From Malaciobacter marinus (GTDB lineage Bacteria; Campylobacterota; Campylobacteria; Campylobacterales; Arcobacteraceae), in NCBI RefSeq assembly GCF_003544855.1, contig NZ_CP032101.1:620001-684000 (forward strand): a stretch of DNA of 64,000 nucleotides. Direction: 5' to 3'. Positions 27,558 through 35,436 of the stretch are shown here, piece by piece (positions within the stretch are counted from its first letter, which is position 1; every line of letters starts with the position of its first letter). Both the position numbers and the translations under genes were made by a program. A model generated the notes under the pieces. The model was not told the origin of the DNA, made no database searches, and saw only the letters and a program-made list of their open reading frames with translations.

Positions 27558-29453
27558 TTAGTGATCATGCGCTTCACCAGCTCCTGATGGAATTCTGATG
27601 TTTTCTACAATCTCTTGTACATGTGCAGGTGGTTCTGGTGTCATTCTTGACACAATAAATGCTACAATTAAGTGTAACAATGTACCAACTGTACCGATAC
27701 CTGTTGGAGCTATTCCTAAGAAATAGTCTGCTTTATCTCCACCTAAGAATACAAAGTAAATTATATATCCAAAAGTAAAGATTAAACCAGTTAATATACC
27801 AGCAATCGCACCTTCTTTATTCATTCTTTTATCAAAAATTTCAAGAATAATTGTTGGGAAAAATGCTGCAGCTGCTAAACCAAATGCAAAAGCAACAACT
27901 TGTGCAACAAATCCTGGAGGGTTAATACCCAAATAACCAGCGACACAAATTGCAGCAATTGCAGCAATTCTAGCCCACATTAACTCTGATTTCTCAGTAA
28001 GTTTAGATTTACCTGTTTCTTTATCTTTAAATATTACTTGTCCCATCAAATCATGAGAAATTGCTGAAGCAATTACAAGTAATAAACCAGCTGCTGTTGA
28101 TAATGCTGCTGCAAGACCACCAGCTGCGATAAATGCGATTACCCAATTTGGTAAATTTGCAATTTCAGGATTTGCAAGAACCATAATATCTCTATCAACA
28201 TATAGCTCATTGTGTAAACCATTATTTTTTGCTAACTCTTCTTGAGTTGGCGCACCTTTACCATTAGTTGTAACTCTATTACCAACTTCTGATCTTTCAT
28301 CTTCTACAAATTGAGGTTTACCTTTTGGTCCATCAAAAGCTGTACCACTTGCATATTGGATTTTTCCATCACCATTTCTATCTGTCCAAGCAATTAATCC
28401 ACCTTGTTCCCAAGTTTTAAACCAATTACCATCATTTTTAGTACCATCTGAATGAGATAGTTCACCATTAACAAATGCTTTATAATCAACATTTTGTACA
28501 TTTTTGATTAAGTTAACTCTTGCAAATGCAGCAACAGCTGATGCTGATGTATACATAATTGCAATAAATACTAATGCCCATCCAGCAGATACTCTAGCGT
28601 CTTTTACAGTTGGAACTGTGAAAAATCTTACAATAACGTGAGGAAGCCCTGCTGTACCTAACATCAATGCAGTTGTTAGCATAAACATATTCCATAAGTT
28701 ACCTGGCTCTGTATAAGCTGTAAATCCTAAATCAGTTATTGCACTATCTAAAGCATGAAGTAAATATGTTCCTTCTGGAATAACTCTAACCCCATTGTCA
28801 AATGCAAAAGTTGTTTGTCCAAAGATACCTAATTGAGGTAAGAATGTATCAGTTACTTGTAATGAAAGAAATATTGCAGGAATTGTATATGCAAAAATCA
28901 TTACTACATATTGTGCAACTTGCGTATAAGTAATACCTTTCATACCACCAAGTACTGAGTAAAAGAATACAATAACCATACCGATTATAACACCTGTATT
29001 TACATCAACCTGTAAAAATCTTGAAAATACGATACCAACCCCTCTCATTTGACCAGCAACGTATGTGAAAGAAACAAATATTACCGCAATAACTGCAACT
29101 GTTCTTGCAACATCTGAATAATATCTATCTCCTACAAAATCAGGAACTGTAAACTTTCCAAATTTTCTTAAGTATGGAGCTAATAACATAGCAAGTAGAA
29201 CATATCCACCTGTCCATCCCATTAAGTAAGCACTTGCATCACTACCAATAAATGCAATAATACCTGCCATTGAAATAAATGAAGCAGCACTCATCCAATC
29301 TGCTGCTGTTGCCATACCATTTGCTACTGGGTGAACCCCTCCACCAGCAACATAAAAGTCTTTAGTTGAACCCGCTTTTGCCCATAGTGCAATACCAATG
29401 TAAATAGCAAAAGATATACCTACAAATAGGTAAATTAACGATTGTAATTCCAT
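27558..29453 (-). CDS. sodium:solute symporter, large ActP-like form (copy 2)
   Basis: A 631-residue SSS-family permease, about 80 residues longer than copy 1. The family signature FYVAGGGVHPVANGMATAAD is near residues 34-53. The extra length is a hydrophilic insert of roughly 110 residues (about 325-435) between membrane helices. It contains DRNGDGKIQ, a calcium-loop-like D-x-N-x-D-G-x-I sequence. The layout fits the VC_2705-type subfamily, which is always paired with a DUF4212 subunit, encoded here 10 bases upstream. The substrate is probably acetate or a related monocarboxylate by context. GGAG precedes the ATG. Confidence 0.88.
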   Translation of the reverse strand: MELQSLIYLFVGISFAIYIGIALWAKAGSTKDFYVAGGGVHPVANGMATAADWMSAASFISMAGIIAFIGSDASAYLMGWTGGYVLLAMLLAPYLRKFGKFTVPDFVGDRYYSDVARTVAVIAVIFVSFTYVAGQMRGVGIVFSRFLQVDVNTGVIIGMVIVFFYSVLGGMKGITYTQVAQYVVMIFAYTIPAIFLSLQVTDTFLPQLGIFGQTTFAFDNGVRVIPEGTYLLHALDSAITDLGFTAYTEPGNLWNMFMLTTALMLGTAGLPHVIVRFFTVPTVKDARVSAGWALVFIAIMYTSASAVAAFARVNLIKNVQNVDYKAFVNGELSHSDGTKNDGNWFKTWEQGGLIAWTDRNGDGKIQYASGTAFDGPKGKPQFVEDERSEVGNRVTTNGKGAPTQEELAKNNGLHNELYVDRDIMVLANPEIANLPNWVIAFIAAGGLAAALSTAAGLLLVIASAISHDLMGQVIFKDKETGKSKLTEKSELMWARIAAIAAICVAGYLGINPPGFVAQVVAFAFGLAAAAFFPTIILEIFDKRMNKEGAIAGILTGLIFTFGYIIYFVFLGGDKADYFLGIAPTGIGTVGTLLHLIVAFIVSRMTPEPPAHVQEIVENIRIPSGAGEAHDH

Positions 29454-29463
29454 TTTTTATCTC

Positions 29464-29718
29464 CTACTCATTTACGCCATATTTCTCATCAATTTTTGTC
29501 ATCGCTCTCACATAAACAAAAATTAAAATAACAAATACATATATTGCACCTTGTTGTGCAAACCAAAATCCTAGCTTAATACCACTTATTTCTATCGTAT
29601 TAAGTTCATTAATAAAAATGATTCCACAACCAAAAGAAACGACAAACCAAACTACTAAAAGTTTTAAAATAGTAGTAATGTTTTCTTTCCAATAAGCTTG
29701 AGCTTTTTCTGGACTCAT
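29464..29718 (-). CDS. DUF4212 small subunit of the sodium:solute symporter
   Basis: An 84-residue protein with two membrane segments (about 17-36 and 48-70) and the family N-terminus AYWKENI. DUF4212 proteins accompany large SSS symporters and are distinct from DUF485. The ATG has AAGGAGAG upstream and the symporter gene follows after 10 bases. The promoter region carries two TAGCA-type repeats 11 bases apart. Confidence 0.9.
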   Translation of the reverse strand: MSPEKAQAYWKENITTILKLLVVWFVVSFGCGIIFINELNTIEISGIKLGFWFAQQGAIYVFVILIFVYVRAMTKIDEKYGVNE

Positions 29719-29778
29719 ATTCTCTCCTTCATAAAGTTTATACTAACAAATAAATTGTTTAGTCATCCAACATTGAAA

Positions 29779-29812
29779 GTATAATAGTTATATATAGCAA
29801 AAGGGTAGCAAT
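29779..29812 (-). promoter_or_regulatory. promoter with paired repeats upstream of the DUF4212 symporter operon
   Basis: Plus-strand TAGCAAA (29795) and TAGCAAT (29806) start exactly 11 bases apart. On the operon strand a -10-like TATACT (29779-29784) follows the repeats after 10 bases, nearly the same arrangement as at pta (11 bases). The match to the heptamer is weaker than at pta or the first symporter. Confidence 0.55.
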
Positions 29813-29852
29813 TAATATAAAATGTAAAAAAAATGTATTAGTGTTTTAGTAG

Positions 29853-29872
29853 AATGGTCTAGAAAGACCATT
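29853..29872 (-). terminator. terminator after the two-component operon
   Basis: Perfect 8-bp stem AATGGTCT / AGACCATT with a 4-base loop, 12 bases past the response regulator stop. Confidence 0.65.
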
Positions 29873-29883
29873 TTATAGTAGTT

Positions 29884-30546
29884 TTATAAAGAATAGAATC
29901 TATCTATTTTATATCCTAAACCTCGAATATTTTTAATAAAATCTTCTTTCAATGCTTTTTTTAACCTAGAAATTTCTGCTCTAATAGTAGGATTGTCAAT
30001 ATTTTCTCCATCCCAAATATCGATTCTAAATCTTTCAAAATCAACAATCATATTAATATTTAATGCTAATATATGAATTATTTCAGATTGTTTTTTTGTT
30101 AGAGTTTGTGGTTCTCCATTAAAATATAGTGTTTGTGTATCCTTTGAATACGAATAGTGTTCACTAAATCTTATATGAGAAGTATTCTTTTGATCTTTTT
30201 TAAGTATTTGATTTATTTTTATACCAAGCTCACCTAAATGGAAAGGTTTTTTGATGTATTCTCTACAACCAAGGTTATATGCTTTTGTGATATCTTCAAT
30301 ATCAACTAATGCACTAATGAAGATTGTTGGTACATATATTTTTTTTTGGTTTAATTCTTGAAGTATTTCAAAGCCATCTTTTTTTGGGACATTTATATCT
30401 AAAATAAGTAAATCATATGATGAGTTTACATTTTCAATAACTTGTTGTCCATCAGAAAAACTTTCAACCATGTGCCCAATATCTTTAAGATATTCACTTA
30501 TTGCATTATTTAGCATTAATTCATCTTCAAGAAGTAGTATTTTCAT
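29884..30546 (-). CDS. OmpR-family response regulator
   Basis: A 220-residue two-component regulator. The receiver domain (1-115) has the acidic pair near residues 7-9, phosphoacceptor Asp50 in LLILDINVP and the Lys in YIKKPFHLGEL near 101. A C-terminal winged-helix domain (about 130-216) ends in IRGLGYKID. It overlaps the histidine kinase gene by 20 bases. OmpR/PhoB-family regulators bind direct repeats spaced 10-11 bp, so this protein is the natural candidate for the TAGCATT-type repeats upstream of four transcripts in the region. That link is inference from geometry and proximity. Confidence 0.92.
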   Translation of the reverse strand: MKILLLEDELMLNNAISEYLKDIGHMVESFSDGQQVIENVNSSYDLLILDINVPKKDGFEILQELNQKKIYVPTIFISALVDIEDITKAYNLGCREYIKKPFHLGELGIKINQILKKDQKNTSHIRFSEHYSYSKDTQTLYFNGEPQTLTKKQSEIIHILALNINMIVDFERFRIDIWDGENIDNPTIRAEISRLKKALKEDFIKNIRGLGYKIDRFYSL

Positions 30547-32104
30547 TTATTTTAAACCTATATGTAAATTTTGTCTCTTGTTCATTTGAATCTAACTTGA
30601 TTATAACAAAGTTTTTATCACATATCTCTTTTACAATCCTTAGTCCAAGTCCAAACCCACCACGTGCACTATTTTCCCTATAAAAATCGTTAAAAATTTT
30701 GTTATTGTTATCTATTTTTTCAGAAGAGGTCTTAACTTCAAACTCTATATGAATATCATCTATGTACATTAATTTTATGTATATAGGAGATTTTGCATAT
30801 GAGTATTTTATTGCATTAGATAGATTATTATCTATTATTCTTTGAAGCTCAGTTTTATTAAATTTTATATATATATCTTTTTCAATGTTAGTAATAAAAA
30901 ATAAAGAGTTAGATTTTGCAATCTCTTCAAAAAAATCAAGTCTGACTTGTAAAACTTCTGAAAAATTTAAGTATGTTTTTTTGTATTCAACTCTATCTTT
31001 TTTTATCATAAAAGATAAGTCATCGTATATATATTGTATTATCTTAGCCCCTGATTCAATATTTGTAACATATGAATTATCAGGTATTTTCCTTTTTAAT
31101 AAATCAATATTTGTTTGTATTATTGCTAAAGGAGTATTTATTTCATGAACAGAATTTTTTAAAAATTGTTTTTGTGATTCTATTAGATTTGTGAGCTCTT
31201 TTGTTTTTTCTTCAACTTTTGATTCAAGATTTTTATTTATATCTTCTAGTAAATGTTTTTTGTATTTTATGCTTGTCAAAGTTTCATTTGCGTAATTTAC
31301 AATAGTTCTAAATTCTGAAAATGATATTTTGTCTTGATTAATTGGCTTTTCGTCAGTTTGTGATCTTTTAAAATACTTTCCAATTTCTCTTACTTCTTTT
31401 GCAATAAGAATCGTTGCATTTTTATATATAAATATCGAGTATAAAACTAGCATGATAGTAAGTGAAGTGATTTGTAAAGTAGAATTAGATATTTTTTGGT
31501 CATACTCTCTTTCTTTTTCTTTTACAAGTTTTTTAATTTTATCTAAATATACTCCTTTTCCTATTGTCCAATTCCAAGGTTTATATGACATAGCAAATGA
31601 TATCTTATTTACTTCTTTTTTTAATTGTGGTTTATACCAAAGATATTCTACAAAACCACCATTTGATTTTTTTGAAATTTCGATTAAATCCTTAATAACT
31701 TTTGTTCCATTTTTATCAGTAAATTCATATAAATTTTTCCCTGCTTTCCCTACTGGATAATATATCGATTTTCCATTAAAGTTATAAATAAAAGTATAAT
31801 CATTTACATCTTTTTGATTTTTCATTTTATCAATTGCAATTATAATATCTTTTTTTATTTCATCTTGGGTTTTTATATTGTTATATTTTTCATGATAAAA
31901 CTTAATAAACTTCATCGTATTAGCTATATCTTGTCTAATTAAGTCTTTTTGTTTAGTTGTATAGCTTTCTTTTATAATTTTTATTTTTGCTTGAAATTCA
32001 TTAAAAGTATTATCTATAATAGTTAGTGTAAAAAATGAGATCAATATAATAATAAATAAAATACTATAAACTATTAATTGATAAAGAGATTTTGCTCTAA
32101 TCAA
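30527..32104 (-). CDS. Cache-domain sensor histidine kinase
   Basis: A 525-residue inner-membrane kinase. Order: first membrane helix (about 11-31), a periplasmic single-Cache type 2 domain (about 40-200, with GKAGKNLYEFTDKNGTKV and WNWTIGKGVYLDKI), second helix (about 208-228), a coiled-coil linker, HisKA with phosphoacceptor His320 in HEINTPL, and an ATPase domain with NNLSNAIKYS and GGFGLGLRIVKE. Single-Cache type 2 domains in characterised receptors bind small carboxylates such as acetate, propionate, lactate or pyruvate. With the flanking acetate genes this suggests carboxylate sensing, as inference. The start is TTG, with AAGGA about 8 bases upstream. Confidence 0.9.
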   Translation of the reverse strand: MIRAKSLYQLIVYSILFIIILISFFTLTIIDNTFNEFQAKIKIIKESYTTKQKDLIRQDIANTMKFIKFYHEKYNNIKTQDEIKKDIIIAIDKMKNQKDVNDYTFIYNFNGKSIYYPVGKAGKNLYEFTDKNGTKVIKDLIEISKKSNGGFVEYLWYKPQLKKEVNKISFAMSYKPWNWTIGKGVYLDKIKKLVKEKEREYDQKISNSTLQITSLTIMLVLYSIFIYKNATILIAKEVREIGKYFKRSQTDEKPINQDKISFSEFRTIVNYANETLTSIKYKKHLLEDINKNLESKVEEKTKELTNLIESQKQFLKNSVHEINTPLAIIQTNIDLLKRKIPDNSYVTNIESGAKIIQYIYDDLSFMIKKDRVEYKKTYLNFSEVLQVRLDFFEEIAKSNSLFFITNIEKDIYIKFNKTELQRIIDNNLSNAIKYSYAKSPIYIKLMYIDDIHIEFEVKTSSEKIDNNNKIFNDFYRENSARGGFGLGLRIVKEICDKNFVIIKLDSNEQETKFTYRFKINENTTS

Positions 32105-32214
32105 ATTACAATCCTTATATGTAAAGCTTGTGTATATAAATGGTATCTTATTTTTTATTAAAAAATGTATTATTAGGGGAAAAGATTAAGAAAAATTAAG
32201 TATGTGTTTCTAAG

Positions 32215-32291
32215 TGGCGCGGTTGACGAGACTCGAACTCGCGACCTCCTGCGTGACAGGCAGGCATTCTAACCAACTAAACTACAACCGC
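32215..32291 (-). tRNA. tRNA-Asp (GTC), unit 1
   Basis: 77 bases including an encoded CCA; acceptor GCGGTTG pairs with CAACCGC, discriminator G, anticodon GTC, T-loop TTCGAGT. Last gene of the twelve-tRNA transcript. Confidence 0.97.
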
Positions 32292-32305
32292 ACAACTAAA
32301 AAAAA

Positions 32306-32381
32306 TGGTGGTCGATATAAGACTCGAACTTATGACATCTACCTTGTAAGGGTAGCGCTCTACCAACTGAGCTAATCGACC
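32306..32381 (-). tRNA. tRNA-Val (TAC), unit 1
   Basis: 76 bases including encoded CCA; acceptor GGTCGAT pairs with ATCGACC, anticodon TAC. Confidence 0.97.
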
Positions 32382-32395
32382 TAAGAAAATTTGAT

Positions 32396-32470
32396 TGGTG
32401 ACCCCTAGGAGACTTGAACTCCTGTGGCATGGATGAAAACCATGAATCCTAACCGCTAGATGAAGGGGCC
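32396..32470 (-). tRNA. tRNA-Glu (TTC), unit 1
   Basis: 75 bases including encoded CCA; acceptor GGCCCCT pairs with AGGGGTC (one G:T pair), anticodon TTC. A substrate of MnmA 2-thiolation by family knowledge. Confidence 0.97.
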
Positions 32471-32545
32471 AAAAAAATATAAAAAAAGTAATAGATAATA
32501 TTGAATAATGAACAAAGGAATTCACTTTTCATTATTGTCTAATAG

Positions 32546-32621
32546 TGGTGACCCGTGAAGGATTCGAACCTTCGGCCACCTCCTTAAAAGGGAGATGCTC
32601 TACCAGCTGAGCTAACGGGTC
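32546..32621 (-). tRNA. tRNA-Lys (TTT), unit 1
   Basis: 76 bases including encoded CCA; acceptor GACCCGT pairs with ACGGGTC, anticodon TTT. First tRNA of this unit. Confidence 0.97.
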
Positions 32622-32637
32622 AATAAACAATAATAAG

Positions 32638-32714
32638 TGGCGCGGTTGACGAGACTCGAACTCGCGACCTCCTGCGTGACAGGCAGGCATTCTAACCAAC
32701 TAAACTACAACCGC
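32638..32714 (-). tRNA. tRNA-Asp (GTC), unit 2
   Basis: Identical in sequence to the tRNA-Asp of units 1 and 3; encoded CCA, anticodon GTC. Confidence 0.97.
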
Positions 32715-32726
32715 ACAACTAAAAAA

Positions 32727-32802
32727 TGGTGGTCGATATAAGACTCGAACTTATGACATCTACCTTGTAAGGGTAGCGCTCTACCAACTGAGCTAATCGA
32801 CC
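32727..32802 (-). tRNA. tRNA-Val (TAC), unit 2
   Basis: Identical to the tRNA-Val of units 1 and 3; encoded CCA, anticodon TAC. Confidence 0.97.
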
Positions 32803-32810
32803 TAATAAAA

Positions 32811-32885
32811 TGGTGACCCCTAGGAGACTTGAACTCCTGTGGCATGGATGAAAACCATGAATCCTAACCGCTAGATGAAGGGGCC
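32811..32885 (-). tRNA. tRNA-Glu (TTC), unit 2
   Basis: Identical to the tRNA-Glu of units 1 and 3; encoded CCA, anticodon TTC. Only 8 bases from tRNA-Val. Confidence 0.97.
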
Positions 32886-32948
32886 AATAAAATAAAATAA
32901 GTAATGAATAGTATCAAATATAAATATAAGATACAATATTCTTTACAA

Positions 32949-33024
32949 TGGTGACCCGTGAAGGATTCGAACCTTCGGCCACCTCCTTAAAAGGGAGATG
33001 CTCTACCAGCTGAGCTAACGGGTC
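32949..33024 (-). tRNA. tRNA-Lys (TTT), unit 2
   Basis: Identical to the tRNA-Lys of units 1 and 3; encoded CCA, anticodon TTT. The 63-base spacer to tRNA-Glu contains a GTATC/GATAC inverted repeat. Confidence 0.97.
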
Positions 33025-33040
33025 AATAAACAATAATAAG

Positions 33041-33117
33041 TGGCGCGGTTGACGAGACTCGAACTCGCGACCTCCTGCGTGACAGGCAGGCATTCTAACC
33101 AACTAAACTACAACCGC
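33041..33117 (-). tRNA. tRNA-Asp (GTC), unit 3
   Basis: Identical to the other two tRNA-Asp genes; encoded CCA, anticodon GTC. Confidence 0.97.
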
Positions 33118-33129
33118 ACAACTAAAAAA

Positions 33130-33205
33130 TGGTGGTCGATATAAGACTCGAACTTATGACATCTACCTTGTAAGGGTAGCGCTCTACCAACTGAGCTAAT
33201 CGACC
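33130..33205 (-). tRNA. tRNA-Val (TAC), unit 3
   Basis: Identical to the other two tRNA-Val genes; encoded CCA, anticodon TAC. Confidence 0.97.
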
Positions 33206-33213
33206 TAATAAAA

Positions 33214-33288
33214 TGGTGACCCCTAGGAGACTTGAACTCCTGTGGCATGGATGAAAACCATGAATCCTAACCGCTAGATGAAGGGGCC
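33214..33288 (-). tRNA. tRNA-Glu (TTC), unit 3
   Basis: Identical to the other two tRNA-Glu genes; encoded CCA, anticodon TTC. Confidence 0.97.
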
Positions 33289-33351
33289 AATAAAATAAAA
33301 TAAGTAATGAATAGTATCAAATATAAATATAAGATACAATATTCTTTACAA

Positions 33352-33427
33352 TGGTGACCCGTGAAGGATTCGAACCTTCGGCCACCTCCTTAAAAGGGAG
33401 ATGCTCTACCAGCTGAGCTAACGGGTC
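33352..33427 (-). tRNA. tRNA-Lys (TTT), unit 3
   Basis: First gene of the array, 22 bases from the -10 element; encoded CCA, anticodon TTT. Confidence 0.97.
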
Positions 33428-33449
33428 GTCTTTCTTAAAATGGAGTGGA

Positions 33450-33478
33450 ATTATATAAAAAAATTTTTTATTTGTCAA
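33450..33478 (-). promoter_or_regulatory. consensus sigma-70 promoter of the tRNA array
   Basis: On the minus strand TTGACA (33473-33478) and TATAAT (33450-33455) are separated by 17 bases, a perfect match to the sigma-70 consensus at both boxes and in spacing. The -35 box overlaps the last codons of the pncC gene. A start near 33443 leaves about 15 bases before the first tRNA. Confidence 0.93.
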
Positions 33479-33974
33479 GGGTTTTTTGAAAAAATTCTAA
33501 AAAAATTTTAAAACTTGTTTTTGCAGCTTGTATTTGAACCTCTTTTCGGTTACCATTGAAGTTATAAACATCAACTAGTTTATCACCATTTTTAGATCCT
33601 ACCCCTATTACAACTGTACCTACAGGTTTATTTTTTGTAGCACCAGTTGGTCCAGCTATTCCACTTGTAGCAAGGGAATAATCAGCATCAAACATCTTTA
33701 TTGATCCAGTAAGCATATCTTCAACAACTTGAGTACTAACCGCACCATAGTTTTCTAAATTTTCTTTTTTTACATTTATTTTTTTATTTTTTATTTCATT
33801 TGAATAAGATACTATTGATCCATTGAATATATCAGATGAACCTGAAAGTTCTGTTATCATTGAAGCAATTAATCCACCCGTACAACTTTCTGCGCAAGTA
33901 ATTGTTTTTTTATTTTCTCTTAATAGTTGCTGTAACTCTTGCATTGTTTTTTCATTAAAAATATTGTCAAACAT
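33468..33974 (-). CDS. pncC: CinA C-terminal-type nicotinamide-nucleotide amidohydrolase
   Basis: A 168-residue single-domain PncC/CinA_C protein that hydrolyses nicotinamide mononucleotide to nicotinate mononucleotide in NAD recycling. The signature TCAESCTGGLIASMITELSG is near residues 22-41, and GIAGPTGATKNKPVGTV near 108-124. The N-terminal MoCF-like domain of long CinA proteins is absent, as in E. coli YgaD-type enzymes. AAAAGGAAA precedes the ATG. It is directly upstream of the tRNA promoter, whose -35 lies inside its 3' end. Confidence 0.92.
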   Translation of the reverse strand: MFDNIFNEKTMQELQQLLRENKKTITCAESCTGGLIASMITELSGSSDIFNGSIVSYSNEIKNKKINVKKENLENYGAVSTQVVEDMLTGSIKMFDADYSLATSGIAGPTGATKNKPVGTVVIGVGSKNGDKLVDVYNFNGNRKEVQIQAAKTSFKIFLEFFQKTLDK

Positions 33975-34089
33975 TTTTTTCCTTTTATCTATACTAAAAA
34001 TATAACATATTAGTATATTTTAAATGAAAAGTTAATAAGTATAATAAAGAATATATATAGTATGAAAATCATACTATATATAATGTAGT

Positions 34090-35436
34090 TTATTCATCTT
34101 CTGTTAAATCTGCTAAAAACTCTTTTTCATTAAACTCTAAATTTAAATATTCAGTAATTGTATGAATGTCTCTTTTTGCATTTCCTAAACAAGATGTAGC
34201 ACCTGGACTTGGAGTCATATTAAATATAATTCCTTTACCTGTATTAATTGAAGCTTCACCAAGCATTAATCTTTGTTGCTCTTTATTAAGAACTTGAGGT
34301 CGAATTCCTCCAAAGCCTTTTGCGTATTCTATATCTTTTTCTTGTAATGATGGAACAATCTTTTTCGCATCTTTTACAAAAAGTTTTTTATTTAATCCTG
34401 GAACTTCAAATAAGAAGTTTCTTAATACATAATTTCTTATTTCACTATCTTTTAATAAGTCCCAAAATATTTTAATAATATTTCCATCTAAGTTTAAAGT
34501 TTTAAAGAAGTCTAAGTAAGTACCTGGTTTATATCTTTCTAATTTTGGAAGCATAAGTGCAGTTGGACCAAATCTTGTTTTTCCATCTGCTAAAATATCT
34601 GGATCACCATGAAGTGCGGCAAATGGAAGTTTATCATTTTGTACCATATATACTTTACCATTTAGGAATTCTTCATTAGTCATATAAAAACTTCCTGCCA
34701 TTGGTAGACAACCCATATGTTTTCCATAACCCATTTTGTGTGCTAGATATAATGAGTGTGCACCAGCATTTACCACAACAAAATCAGCAGTAAAAACAGT
34801 TCCTGATTTTGTTGTAATTTTATACAATTCTCCAAGTTGCTCTATTTCATCTACTTCTGAATTATAAAATATATCTGTTCTAACATCTTCACATGCTTGA
34901 GCTGCTTTTGCAAGCTCTTTTGTCATTTGTCCATATTCAACAGTTGTATATTCATCTTTTGCACCCATGGCTAAAATTGGCTCAGGTCTTTCTTGACCAT
35001 TTTCTAAGTAGACTAATTTTGGCTCAAGTTTTTTCAAGTCTTCTTTGTCCCAAAGCTCTAAATAAGGGAAAACTGTCTTGAACTCTTCATATCTATTTTT
35101 TATAAATTCTACTTCTTTTTCTCCAACACCTAAAGCCATTTTTTGATGTTTGAACATAATTTTATCTTGCAAATTATATTGAAGACAAAACTTTTCAATC
35201 ATTTTTGCAGTTCTTTTTGTGATTTTTGCTTTTTCTAATGTATAATTTGTTTCTATGTCACCCACATGAATTGTTTGTGAATTACTTGTTCCTTTTGTGT
35301 TTAAAGTAGCTAAATCTTCGTATTTTTCTAACATACAAACACTTTTTGTATTTGTATATTTGGCTAACTCATAAAATAAAGCTGCACCAGAAATACCTCC
35401 ACCGACAATAACTACTTCATAATGTTTCTCGTTCAT
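34090..35436 (-). CDS. mqo: FAD-dependent malate:quinone oxidoreductase-type protein
   Basis: A 448-residue peripheral membrane flavoprotein that most likely oxidises malate to oxaloacetate and passes electrons to quinone. The N-terminal FAD motif VVIVGGGISGAALFYELAK is near residues 7-25, a substrate-loop NSQTIHVGDIETNYT near 50-64, and a C-terminal flavin contact NMTPSPGATSCLGNA near 400-414. The family also contains other 2-hydroxyacid oxidases, so malate is the expected rather than proven substrate. The ATG at 35436 has GGGGA about 9 bases upstream; the in-frame ATG at 35451 lies before that site. Confidence 0.85.
   Translation of the reverse strand: MNEKHYEVVIVGGGISGAALFYELAKYTNTKSVCMLEKYEDLATLNTKGTSNSQTIHVGDIETNYTLEKAKITKRTAKMIEKFCLQYNLQDKIMFKHQKMALGVGEKEVEFIKNRYEEFKTVFPYLELWDKEDLKKLEPKLVYLENGQERPEPILAMGAKDEYTTVEYGQMTKELAKAAQACEDVRTDIFYNSEVDEIEQLGELYKITTKSGTVFTADFVVVNAGAHSLYLAHKMGYGKHMGCLPMAGSFYMTNEEFLNGKVYMVQNDKLPFAALHGDPDILADGKTRFGPTALMLPKLERYKPGTYLDFFKTLNLDGNIIKIFWDLLKDSEIRNYVLRNFLFEVPGLNKKLFVKDAKKIVPSLQEKDIEYAKGFGGIRPQVLNKEQQRLMLGEASINTGKGIIFNMTPSPGATSCLGNAKRDIHTITEYLNLEFNEKEFLADLTEDE

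Larger units (their letters stand above)
32215..33427 (-). repeat. three tandem copies of a Lys-Glu-Val-Asp tRNA unit
   Basis: Starts of the tRNA-Asp genes are at 32215, 32638 and 33041 on the plus strand. The second and third units are identical, including spacers, and repeat with a 403-base period. The first unit (32215-32621) has the same four tRNAs but different spacers: 75 rather than 63 bases between Glu and Lys, 14 rather than 12 between Asp and Val, and 14 rather than 8 between Val and Glu. The 16-base spacer between units is the same both times. The array is read right to left from a single consensus promoter at 33450-33478. Confidence 0.95.

Noticed and set aside
32277-33102. Open frames of 82 and 62 codons inside the tRNA array
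   Set aside because: They run through tRNA sequence and have no ribosome-binding site or family resemblance.
32215-33427. Regular repeats resembling a CRISPR-like array
   Set aside because: The repeated segments fold as tRNAs with encoded CCA and recognisable anticodons; no cas genes or 20-50-base repeats are present.
32215-33427. tRNA array as an integration site for a mobile element
   Set aside because: No integrase, phage gene or partial tRNA copy at a distance is visible on either side within the window.
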